Assembly: GCA_030616465.1 (NCBI GenBank)
Contig: JAUWXH010000051.1
Location: 1-8,701, forward strand
From: Planctomycetota bacterium
GTDB lineage: Bacteria; Planctomycetota; Phycisphaerae; UBA1845; Fen-1342
DNA length: 8,701 nucleotides
Direction: 5' to 3'
The notes below the pieces were generated by a model. It was given only the letters and a program-made list of their open reading frames with translations, did no database searches and was not told where the DNA came from. Position numbers and translations under genes: made by a program. Below, in pieces: positions 1-6,798 of the stretch (within the stretch, counting starts at the first letter, position 1; each line of letters starts with the position of its first letter).

Positions 1-1476
1 GTAGCTGACCACCGACATGTCCACGTTGCAGTCGGCGTGCCAGTGCCAGAGCTCCATATCGAAGCGGAAGTCCTTCTGAAACGGAATACGGTCGAGGATG
101 TGCCAACGGTTGAGCGCCGTGTGGCCGTACGTGCCGGGCCCGTCGCAGCGCGGTTGGTTGTGGTATGCGTGCATGAACGGCGTGGGGCATCCCCAAGCGT
201 AGCCGTAGTAGTCTTCGGTGCCGGTGCCGAAGTGGCTGGGGAATGTCTCGCCGTCCACGTAGATCTTCTCATCGCCCTCGCCCCACCAGGTCTTGACGGG
301 GTTGGCGATGGTGAACGCCACGCCCGCAAAGACGCCCTGCCCCTTAGCCGTCAGGTAGTTCCAGTCCCGCACGGGCCGGGTCGGCGTGGCGGGGTCCACC
401 CGCCACTTGGCGTGAAAGTGCAGCGAGCGCTTGGTCCAGCGGTAGGGGACGGTGGCGACGCGACCGGTCACCTCGACCGATTGGTCGCTCAGGTTGCGCA
501 GCTCGATCCGGGCCGACTCGTGGAACGGCATGAACCAGTGCGACCACATCTGGCCATCCTCGGTCACTCCCAGCGGCAGCGATTCGTACGGATTGATGCC
601 GGGGGCGGCGCCGAAAAAGTCACCCAGTGGTACGGCAACGGTCCGTTCGTCGTCGAACGTCATGGTGAGCACGATCTGCCGCAGGGCCTGGACGGTGTCG
701 GAGGCCTCCACCCGGGCGACGAACTCGCATATGGCGCGCGGGCCGGTGACGGCGACCGGTATGCCCACCTGACCCGAATGGAGCATCATGCGATAAGGCG
801 TCGTGACCCGATCCGCCGCGAGCACTTCGTTCGTGCCCGGGGTCGCGAGACGGTCGGCAACCTGCTGGATCTCGGCCGACAGCTCGTCGAGCTGAGCCGG
901 ATCGAACGTCACGACCTTCGTTCCACGTGCGTACGTGCGGTAGTTCACGTGGTAGTAGAAGTCACCATTGTCGCTGGTCACCTTGCAATGCTTGGCGTAG
1001 GGGATGGGGAAGTAGCTGTTCCAGCCGCGGCTACGCGTGCCGGCGATGGGCTCGGGAATGCCCACCATCTTCCCGGCGAGCAGCTCGTTCATCGGCACCT
1101 CGATCGTCGCGGTTTCACTGTGATCGAGGTAGATGCGCAGCGTGCCCTGCGGATTGGCCGACCATATACGAACGATCGCGCCGGGGCCCTCGGCATCCAT
1201 CATGACGTACTCCTGGCGCCCGTCGCGCTCCTCGACGCGCAGGTACTGGCCCCGGTCGTAGTTCGCAAACCAATCTTCCTCGGGCGATTTGGCTTTGCGG
1301 TCGTAGCTGGAGAACTGCTTGCACGTGTAGGCCGGGTAGGGGAACTCGGCCATGTCGCGCAGGTCGGTCATCTCGACCAGCAGGGCGTGGGTGGTGATGA
1401 GCTTCGGCTGCGCGACGCAGCCGGCCAGAATCAGACAGCTCAACAGGACCAGCGGTGTACGAAGTGCGGCTCGCAT
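1..1476 (-). CDS. GH172 (DUF2961) glycoside hydrolase lipoprotein, C-terminus cut by window edge
   Basis: Reading the minus strand from the ATG at 1476 gives 492 uninterrupted residues to base 1 with no stop, so the C-terminus is outside the window. The N-terminus is a lipoprotein signal: charged start, hydrophobic stretch, then lipobox LAGC with Cys20. The body has the DUF2961 hallmarks: KQFSSYDR (53-60), DWFANYDRGQYLR (68-80), GPGAIVRIWSANPQGTLRIYLD-type core (98-118), GDFYYHVNYR (171-180), then WWGEGDEKIYVDGE (397-410) and HFGTGTEDYYGYAW (415-428). Family knowledge: GH172 includes difructose dianhydride I synthase/hydrolase (alpha-D-fructofuranosidase) and alpha-D-arabinofuranosidases, and the two catalytic glutamates of the Bifidobacterium enzyme are 21 residues apart. 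Glu400 (GEGD) and Glu421 (GTED) here have the same spacing and context, so the active site looks intact. The start is fixed by AAGGAGG five bases upstream. It lies 193 nt downstream of the GH116 gene on the same strand and may be co-transcribed with it. Family call is firm; substrate is unknown. Confidence 0.9.
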   Translation of the reverse strand, partial: MRAALRTPLVLLSCLILAGCVAQPKLITTHALLVEMTDLRDMAEFPYPAYTCKQFSSYDRKAKSPEEDWFANYDRGQYLRVEERDGRQEYVMMDAEGPGAIVRIWSANPQGTLRIYLDHSETATIEVPMNELLAGKMVGIPEPIAGTRSRGWNSYFPIPYAKHCKVTSDNGDFYYHVNYRTYARGTKVVTFDPAQLDELSAEIQQVADRLATPGTNEVLAADRVTTPYRMMLHSGQVGIPVAVTGPRAICEFVARVEASDTVQALRQIVLTMTFDDERTVAVPLGDFFGAAPGINPYESLPLGVTEDGQMWSHWFMPFHESARIELRNLSDQSVEVTGRVATVPYRWTKRSLHFHAKWRVDPATPTRPVRDWNYLTAKGQGVFAGVAFTIANPVKTWWGEGDEKIYVDGETFPSHFGTGTEDYYGYAWGCPTPFMHAYHNQPRCDGPGTYGHTALNRWHILDRIPFQKDFRFDMELWHWHADCNVDMSVVSY

Positions 1477-1491
1477 GAGATTCCTCCTTCG
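1477..1491 (-). promoter_or_regulatory. Strong ribosome binding site of the GH172 gene
   Basis: The minus strand reads GAAGGAGGAATCTC directly before the ATG at 1476. GGAGGA occupies 1487-1482, five bases from the start. This near-perfect Shine-Dalgarno sequence, with the lipoprotein signal that follows, decides the start codon. Confidence 0.8.
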
Positions 1492-1515
1492 GCGTGCGGG
1501 CGTTCCGGCCTTTCC

Positions 1516-1638
1516 GTCATCCCGACGACCAGCGGGAGGAGGGATCTGGCCGCGAACTGTGCATTCGTCTTTTATCGGGGCTGGATTCCTCGTCGCGGAG
1601 TTTACCCTGAGCATCGCCGAAGGGCTCCTCGGAATGAC
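1516..1638. repeat. Imperfect palindromic intergenic element (REP-like) between two hydrolase genes
   Basis: The element is bounded by GTCATCCCGA (1516-1525) and TCGGAATGAC (1629-1638), inverted copies with one mismatch. Inside, AGGGATCTGG (1540-1549) and CTGGATTCCT (1581-1590) form a weaker inverted pair with 7 of 10 positions matching. The right half folds on its own: ATTCC (1585-1589) pairs with GGAAT (1631-1635), GGAG (1597-1600) with CTCC (1625-1628), and CCCT (1605-1608) with AGGG (1621-1624). Text of the type GTCATTCCGA...GGAATCT and CCCTGAGC...CGAAGGG occurs as dispersed noncoding repeats in many bacterial genomes, so this is probably one copy of a genome-wide family. It fills most of the 193-nt gap between the GH116 stop and the GH172 start. 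A role in mRNA stability or in uncoupling the two genes is possible but not shown. No T-run follows on the minus-strand transcript, so it is not a classic intrinsic terminator. Confidence 0.6.
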
Positions 1639-1669
1639 ACAAAAGCGATCGTTTCAACAAACTAGACTG

Positions 1670-4600
1670 CTATCCAATGACGATCTCCACCGTATCTCCC
1701 TCGTGCAGTGTGATCTCCTCGGGCAGTGTGATGATCAAGCGCCGGCCGTCGAGCGTGTGCGACGCCTCAATCGCGCCGGCCGGGCCTTCCACGGACACGC
1801 GCGTGGGATCGATGTCTTCAAAGACCGAGAACGCCAGGGTCTTGAGGCGGAGTTGGCCCCAGCGGAGGTCGATCAGCTCGGTTTGCCGGTCGCCTTCCCG
1901 GCACTGGGCAAAGGTCCCCCAGCCCTCGGCCGCGGCGAAGGCGGCCCGGAAGTCCTCCGGGGTGATGCGCGGCGCGAAGCCCAGATGGCCCTTGGGGCCG
2001 TGGTACTCGTAGCCGGACAGTGCCAGGAAGGCACCCCAGCTTGCCAAAGCCCGGGCGTAATGGTCGCCACACTCAACCTCGTTGTACGGGTTGTGCTTGA
2101 GCGGGTGATAGCGGTCGTGGATGCCGCGGATGATGATCAGGGCCTCGTCGAGCAGGCCTTCCCAGATCATGTGGCCGGCGACCTGATACTCGATGCCGGT
2201 CCATACCTCGTTCTTGTAGCGCACGCCCTGGTCCAGATGCTTGCTCTTGGGCCACGTGCAGGTGAACAGCCCCGGCTCGTCGCCGCTGACGAACCAGCGC
2301 TCGGGCTTGTGGGCGGCATTGTGGCGGTTGACGTCCGGTGTCCAGTTGTACTTGAACACGGATTGCAGCGCCTGGACCACGTGACGCTGCGGATAAATGT
2401 AGCCCAAGCCGAGCTGATGGGCCCAACCCTGCCCAAAGAGCTGATCGGAGAGGCAGCCCTCGCCGTATTGATGTTTCGGGTGCTTCTGTAGATCGACGAT
2501 CTGGGTGAAGTACTCGCCGTTCCACAGGCGTTCGACCGACAGTTGCCGGCCGCTCTCGAAGATCTGGCGGGCACGGGCGGCGAACTCGTCGTCGCCGACA
2601 TCGCGGGCCATCTCCTCACCGGCCCGCAACGCGGCCAGGTAGAGCGAGCCGACGAACGTGTTGGGGCCGAAGAAGTTGATGTCGTAGGTGTTGTGCTGGC
2701 TGTTTTCGATCAGGCCGTCGTCGTTCTCGTCCTGCTTGATGGAGTATTCCAAGGCCTGCTTGATGCGCGGCCAGTTTTCTCGAAGGAACGAATCGTCCGG
2801 CGACATCAGGTGCTCGCGGTAGCACTTGAGGACGGTACCGGCTTGGCCGTCGGCGGCGTACGCGTTGTTCTTCTGCCCGCGGAAGCCGACCAACCCGTTA
2901 TCATGGAACGCCTCGCCCAGGTCCTGCATCTGGCGGGCACTGCGTTCAAGCTCTGGGAACAACCGGGCCAGGCCGTGCGCGTAGTTCCACACGTGTGTGC
3001 ACGTGCCGTGGCAACAGCCGACGCCTTCCCAGCCCCAGAACCGGCCGTTCTTCCACCGTTGCGTCGTGCCGGTCGCCAAGTTCGCGATTGGCCAGTGCAG
3101 CCGATCGAGCAGCCAGTGCGGCAACGTGCTGTCGTAGTAGGTGTCGTGCCACTTATGTGTGTCGGCCGAAAGCCGGTCGTGGTTGTCGAGCACGTAGTGC
3201 GCCACCGCCTTGGCGTCCTCGAAGTGATTCGTGTACGCGTGGCCGTGCTCGGCGTTAGGGAAGTGCCACGCCAGCACGAACGTGATAGTGTGCCTCTCCT
3301 TGGGGGCGAGCGGGACGAGTACCGTATGGAACACGTTGCTGCGTTTCTCTGAAAGCGGATAGGCAACGTCCGCCTCGGACTGCAGGTTGACGCCGAGAGC
3401 ACCCGACAGTTGTGGCAGCGTCATACGCTGAAGTCCACCGATGATTTGGCCTTCCTCCGAGCATGCCAGAACCATTGAGCCAAAGTCTTCGAGGTCGTCG
3501 AGCGGGCGCGCCGTGCCGCCGCGGGGCTCATCCGTCAGCTCGATCTGGTCCACGTTGATGTGGCCCCAGCCCCACGAGCTGTAGTCGATGATCTCGATCC
3601 GCGCTTCCCGCCCTTCGAACTCGGCGACGTTCCAGGTGTGCCGGGTCAGCTTCTCGTTCTTGCGGCCGGTGGCTGTGCGGACGATGTCGCCGTCTACCAG
3701 CAGGCTGATGCAAGTCTGCCCGGGGTGATTCCCGCCGCCGATGAGGAAGTTGATGAAGCGCCGGTTGATGACAAACGGCGGCGAGCTGAGCTTGCCGCAC
3801 GACGCGTCGCCGCCGAGAAACGTGTTGACGAGTCCTTCGCCTTCAAAACCGGTTACGTTTTGCTGTTCTGGTAGCGTGCCTGTGACGGGCTTGTCGCCGA
3901 AGGCTTTACCGACAGCCTTCCAGTCGCCGTAGCTGCCGCCTTCGAAATCGGCCAGGACGATCTTCGGTCGCGGCGGGGCTTTCTCCTCCTCTGGGGCCGG
4001 TTCGGCCGTGTGGACGATCAGCGTGCGGCCTTTTTCGACAACGATTCGGCTGCGGCGCAGGCCGTCCACGTCGCGGGCGTTGTGGAAGCACACCGCGTTC
4101 TCCAGCCAGGCGAGCAGTCCGGCTTCAACTTGCTGGTTGGAGATGTTCTGGACCGTGATGTGGAAGAGCGTCGCCGGCAGCGCCGAGTCCTTCGCATTCA
4201 GCGGGATGAAAGGCGAGAATGCCTTCATCTCCAACGTTACTGGGAAGTCACGTTCGGCGTAGCGCACGCGGCCGATCGGGTACTCACCGACGAATTCGAC
4301 GTCGGGAAAGTGGTTCCGATTGAGCCGCTTGATGAGCTTTTCGCTGCCGACCCGCACGTTGACCGCGAAGCCCTGCTCGACCGGCTTGTCGGGCGTGCGG
4401 TACTGGTAGTTGTCGCGGCCGTAGCCGGAGAAGTAACGGCGGTTGAAGATCTGCCAGCAGCCGAGCGTTCCGTCGCCGCAGAGGTAGAGCTGGCCGGCAG
4501 CAATGCCGCCGATAGGCATGCCGATCGTATCGAGCTCGTCGCCGCGGTAGACGCGGGTGTTACCTTTGTCGAACAGGCTGTGCACCCACTCGGGCGAGAG

Positions 4601-4801
4601 GCGTTTGTCGGCGGGGACGAAGTGTTTCACGTCTGTTGCGGCTTGCATGGGTGAATCCGCCAACGTGGGCCAGTAGGTCAGGGCCGCCGACAACAGGGCG
4701 ATACCTACTCCGGCGATTATCGAGGGTTCCCATCGATCGAGCGTGGCGCGGGCGTTTCGCCTGCGGGCCGGGTGTCTGGTGCGGTCAGGGTTCTGATCCA
4801 A
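1670..4801 (-). CDS. Exported GH116 (GBA2/DUF608-type) glycosidase with inserted beta-sandwich domain
   Basis: 1043 residues. The first 26 are basic (RHPARRRNAR), then residues 28-48 are hydrophobic, giving a signal peptide or membrane anchor with a possible cleavage site after Ala48. Residues about 80-265 and 430-545 form the GH116 N-terminal beta-domain (IGMPIGGIAAGQLYL at 93-107). Residues about 550-935 are the alpha/alpha-barrel with GRFWGWEG (586-593), DGLIEN (695-700), NTYDINFFGPN (704-714) and KNEVWTGIEY (863-872). By alignment from memory to human GBA2 (E527/D677) and the Thermoanaerobacterium enzyme (E441/D593), Glu592 is the nucleophile and Asp707 the acid/base. Characterised members hydrolyse beta-glucosides, beta-xylosides, glucosylceramide or N-acetylglucosaminides with retention. 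Residues about 280-425 are an extra domain that splits the N-terminal domain and resembles the beta-sandwich found on GH32 levanases. Residues about 940-1043 look like a C-terminal beta-domain. The start is TTG, and the gene overlaps the binding-protein gene by 17 nt, supporting one operon. Fold and class are firm; substrate is open. Confidence 0.88.
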   Translation of the reverse strand: MDQNPDRTRHPARRRNARATLDRWEPSIIAGVGIALLSAALTYWPTLADSPMQAATDVKHFVPADKRLSPEWVHSLFDKGNTRVYRGDELDTIGMPIGGIAAGQLYLCGDGTLGCWQIFNRRYFSGYGRDNYQYRTPDKPVEQGFAVNVRVGSEKLIKRLNRNHFPDVEFVGEYPIGRVRYAERDFPVTLEMKAFSPFIPLNAKDSALPATLFHITVQNISNQQVEAGLLAWLENAVCFHNARDVDGLRRSRIVVEKGRTLIVHTAEPAPEEEKAPPRPKIVLADFEGGSYGDWKAVGKAFGDKPVTGTLPEQQNVTGFEGEGLVNTFLGGDASCGKLSSPPFVINRRFINFLIGGGNHPGQTCISLLVDGDIVRTATGRKNEKLTRHTWNVAEFEGREARIEIIDYSSWGWGHINVDQIELTDEPRGGTARPLDDLEDFGSMVLACSEEGQIIGGLQRMTLPQLSGALGVNLQSEADVAYPLSEKRSNVFHTVLVPLAPKERHTITFVLAWHFPNAEHGHAYTNHFEDAKAVAHYVLDNHDRLSADTHKWHDTYYDSTLPHWLLDRLHWPIANLATGTTQRWKNGRFWGWEGVGCCHGTCTHVWNYAHGLARLFPELERSARQMQDLGEAFHDNGLVGFRGQKNNAYAADGQAGTVLKCYREHLMSPDDSFLRENWPRIKQALEYSIKQDENDDGLIENSQHNTYDINFFGPNTFVGSLYLAALRAGEEMARDVGDDEFAARARQIFESGRQLSVERLWNGEYFTQIVDLQKHPKHQYGEGCLSDQLFGQGWAHQLGLGYIYPQRHVVQALQSVFKYNWTPDVNRHNAAHKPERWFVSGDEPGLFTCTWPKSKHLDQGVRYKNEVWTGIEYQVAGHMIWEGLLDEALIIIRGIHDRYHPLKHNPYNEVECGDHYARALASWGAFLALSGYEYHGPKGHLGFAPRITPEDFRAAFAAAEGWGTFAQCREGDRQTELIDLRWGQLRLKTLAFSVFEDIDPTRVSVEGPAGAIEASHTLDGRRLIITLPEEITLHEGDTVEIVIG

Positions 4802-5732
4802 TGGGCTCTCCTCCGGCTTCGACGTTTTCAGTGGTAAAGAGGCGTGAGCCGAGCGTGATTTCCTTGGGCACTTCTTCGCCGTTGAGGATCTTGAGCGCGA
4901 TATCTATGGCCTCCTTGCCGCAGGTTGGATATTCGAATGTCGCGTCCAGAATTCCCTGCTTGACGTAGATGATGCCCTCGTGCGGCAGGGCGTCGATGCC
5001 GACGAACATGATGTCTTTCTCGCGGCCGGCGGCCTTGGCGGCCAGGTAAGCGCCGTGCGCGCCCGGGTCGTTATGGGCGTAGACCAGGTCGATTTCGTCG
5101 AAACGGGCCAGGGCCGATTCCATCTCTCCTCGCGCTTTGCCCTCGAGCCACTTCATGTCCGCCTCGAAGATCACCTCGATCTCTGAACCTTCGATGCCCG
5201 CGCGGAAACCAGTGTGCCGGTCCTGCCCGGGCGTCGAAGTCATCAGCCCCTTCAGCTCGACCACCTTTCCCTTGCCGCCGAGCTGCTTGACGATCCACCT
5301 GCCGGCCGCTCGGCCGATTTGCTTGTTATCCGCCCCGATGAAGCAGGTGTACTTGTCGCCCCGCACACGGCGGTCGAGGACGATGACGGGGATGCCGACG
5401 TCCATGGCCTTCGCGACGGGTTTGGTTAGAGGTTGCGCCTCTAACGGGCTAATAATGATCAGATCCACGCCCGCGCTGACGAACTCCTCAACGTGCGCCC
5501 GCTGCTTGAGGCCATCGTTCTGGGCGTCTTTGAAGATCATCTTGATGCTGGGGTGTTTGTCGGCGGCGGTCTTGACGTCGGCGTTCATCTGGACGCGCCA
5601 CGGCTCGCCGAGGTTGCACTGGCTCATGCCGATCGTGAAGACCTGGGTCTGGGCCTTGCGTTCGCAGGACGCGGTCAAACACAAAGTCAGCGCCATGCCA
5701 ATCGGAATCGTCGTGCCTAGCAAAGCTCTCAT
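4785..5732 (-). CDS. Periplasmic sugar-binding lipoprotein of an ABC importer (YtfQ/RbsB-like, Peripla_BP_4)
   Basis: 315 residues. The N-terminus is a lipoprotein-type signal ending in TASC with Cys23; the -3 Thr makes the lipobox slightly off consensus. The mature part has the two-lobed pentose/hexose-binding fold: TIGMSQCNLGEPWRVQMN (33-50), VDLIIISPLEA (89-99), GIPVIVLDRRV (113-123), GKVVELKG (155-162), GQDRHTGF (169-176), LVYAHNDPGAHGAYLAAKAAG (216-236, start and end of the hinge region) and GIDALPHEG (245-253). The GEPWR, LDRR, VVELKG...DRHTGF and YAHND motifs are closer, as I recall them, to E. coli YtfQ (galactofuranose receptor) than to RbsB. W45, R46, R121, R172, N221 and D247 are likely sugar contacts. 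It captures the product of the neighbouring hydrolases and delivers it to the permease. The gene starts 20 nt after the permease stop, with AGGAG nine bases before the ATG. The specific sugar is not determined. Confidence 0.9.
   Translation of the reverse strand: MRALLGTTIPIGMALTLCLTASCERKAQTQVFTIGMSQCNLGEPWRVQMNADVKTAADKHPSIKMIFKDAQNDGLKQRAHVEEFVSAGVDLIIISPLEAQPLTKPVAKAMDVGIPVIVLDRRVRGDKYTCFIGADNKQIGRAAGRWIVKQLGGKGKVVELKGLMTSTPGQDRHTGFRAGIEGSEIEVIFEADMKWLEGKARGEMESALARFDEIDLVYAHNDPGAHGAYLAAKAAGREKDIMFVGIDALPHEGIIYVKQGILDATFEYPTCGKEAIDIALKILNGEEVPKEITLGSRLFTTENVEAGGEPIGSEP
4802..4815 (-). promoter_or_regulatory. Shine-Dalgarno that supports a TTG start for GH116
   Basis: The minus strand reads GGAGGAG at 4814-4808 followed by a six-base spacer and TTG at 4801-4799. 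No in-frame ATG is nearby; the next Met is residue 52, beyond the hydrophobic export segment. The site lies inside the end of the upstream gene, so translation is probably coupled. Confidence 0.7.
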
Positions 5733-5752
5733 GCGGAGTTGCTCCTGTATGC

Positions 5753-6784
5753 TCAGACGCGCCGTCGCTGGATCAGAACGGCGGCGACGATGATCACACC
5801 CGTCAGCATCAGCCGATTTGCCTCGGCGACCGCGTTGATGCTGAGGATCTTCTCAATATAGCCGATGATCAGCGTGCCCAACAGGGTCAGGCCGATGCCG
5901 CCGCGGCCACCCATCAGGTTGGTACCGCCGATGACGACGATGGCGATGGCGCTGAGCTCGTATGCCATGCCGGTTTCCGGGTCGCCCTGTTGTTCCTGGG
6001 CCGCCTGACAGATGCCGGCCACGGCGGCGAAGAGTCCGGCCAGCCCGTACGCCAGAACCTTCATCGCGCCGACCGGCACACCGGACAGACGCGCCGCGGC
6101 TTCGTTGCCGCCGATGGCGTAGACGTAGCGGCCCCAGCGGAGCCGGGAGAGCCCGATCCACGAGAGGATGACACAAGCCAGGAAGATGAGGCTGACGACC
6201 GAGAGGTTTTCGCCGAGCAGACGCGAGTCGATCAGGCGGAAAATCTCCGGGACATCGACGTAGCTGTATGTTCCGTTGGCGCCCTGCACCGCCGTGGAAA
6301 CTTTCATGCCCCCGGAGACATATTTGGCCATGCCACGCGCGAAGACCATCATCGAAAGCGTGACGATGAACGGCTGGATCGCGAAGCGGGCGATGATCCC
6401 GCCCGTGACCGCCCCGCAGGCCGTCCCGACTGCCAGGCAGGCCGGGATGGCTACCCACGGCGACCAGCCCCAGTGAATGCTGAGGATCGAGAAGCTGACC
6501 GCGACCAGGGCCAACACACTCCCGACGGACAGGTCGATGCCGGCGGTGATAATGACGACGGTCATGCCGCAGGCCAGGATGCCGTAGACCGAGGCTTGGC
6601 GCAGGGCGTCGCGGTGCGTGCCCCATTTGTAGAACGCGCCGTCGCCCGAGAAGATCAAACCAAGCACCAGCACCAGCCCAAACGCTACGGCGGCCGTAAA
6701 GATCGGACTGCGCAGCGCCTCCCGCCACCACGCTTCCCGCGCGGGACTCAGCGACGGGATGGATTTCAACTCGCCACTCATCAC
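5753..6784 (-). CDS. Sugar ABC transporter permease (RbsC-like, BPD_transp_2)
   Basis: 343 residues from a GTG at 6784, or 342 from the ATG at 6781. It is a polytopic inner-membrane protein of the CUT2 (ribose/xylose/galactofuranose) class. Hydrophobic spans are visible at about 29-46, 67-80, 86-103, 110-130, 139-150, 196-210, 243-260, 276-288, 298-312 and 326-338. Family signatures are clear: TVVIITAGIDLSVGSVLAL (75-93), FAIQPFIVTLSMMVFARG (134-151), IGGNEAAARLSGV (224-236) and ELSAIAIVVIGGTNLMGGRG (276-295). It forms the transmembrane channel and probably acts as a homodimer, because only one permease gene is present in the cluster; the E. coli ytf/yjf system has two. It overlaps the ATPase gene by one or four bases. 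The start region is built from a heptamer repeat and lacks a well-placed Shine-Dalgarno, so translational coupling to the ATPase is likely. Confidence 0.93.
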   Translation of the reverse strand: MMSGELKSIPSLSPAREAWWREALRSPIFTAAVAFGLVLVLGLIFSGDGAFYKWGTHRDALRQASVYGILACGMTVVIITAGIDLSVGSVLALVAVSFSILSIHWGWSPWVAIPACLAVGTACGAVTGGIIARFAIQPFIVTLSMMVFARGMAKYVSGGMKVSTAVQGANGTYSYVDVPEIFRLIDSRLLGENLSVVSLIFLACVILSWIGLSRLRWGRYVYAIGGNEAAARLSGVPVGAMKVLAYGLAGLFAAVAGICQAAQEQQGDPETGMAYELSAIAIVVIGGTNLMGGRGGIGLTLLGTLIIGYIEKILSINAVAEANRLMLTGVIIVAAVLIQRRRV

Positions 6785-6798
6785 TCGCTACTCGCTAC
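6771..6798. repeat. Four-unit heptamer tandem repeat across the ATPase/permease junction
   Basis: The plus strand reads TCGCCAC, TCATCAC, TCGCTAC, TCGCTAC without spacing, four 7-base units of consensus TCGCYAC. On the minus strand they encode the ATPase end (VASSE, then TGA) and the permease start (GTG ATG AGT GGC). The unit length is not a multiple of three, so each unit shifts the reading frame. It is visible directly; function is unknown. Confidence 0.7.

Noticed and set aside
1585..1635. Hairpin downstream of GH116 as a rho-independent terminator
   Set aside because: The stem is interrupted by bulges and no T-run follows it on the minus-strand transcript; it fits better as part of the palindromic repeat.
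37..1665. 542-residue open frame on the plus strand
   Set aside because: It is antisense to the GH172 gene, whose minus-strand translation carries continuous DUF2961 motifs and a strong ribosome site. The plus-strand product has no recognisable domain, and long antisense frames are expected in GC-rich coding DNA.
1352..2491. 379-residue plus-strand frame crossing the GH172/GH116 gap
   Set aside because: It runs through the palindromic element and antisense to GH116, and shows only low-complexity Val/Ala/Arg-rich text with no family resemblance.
4010..4654. 214-residue plus-strand frame over the GH116 N-terminal region
   Set aside because: The minus-strand frame gives a coherent GH116 N-domain with operon overlap; the plus-strand text has no motif or credible start signal.
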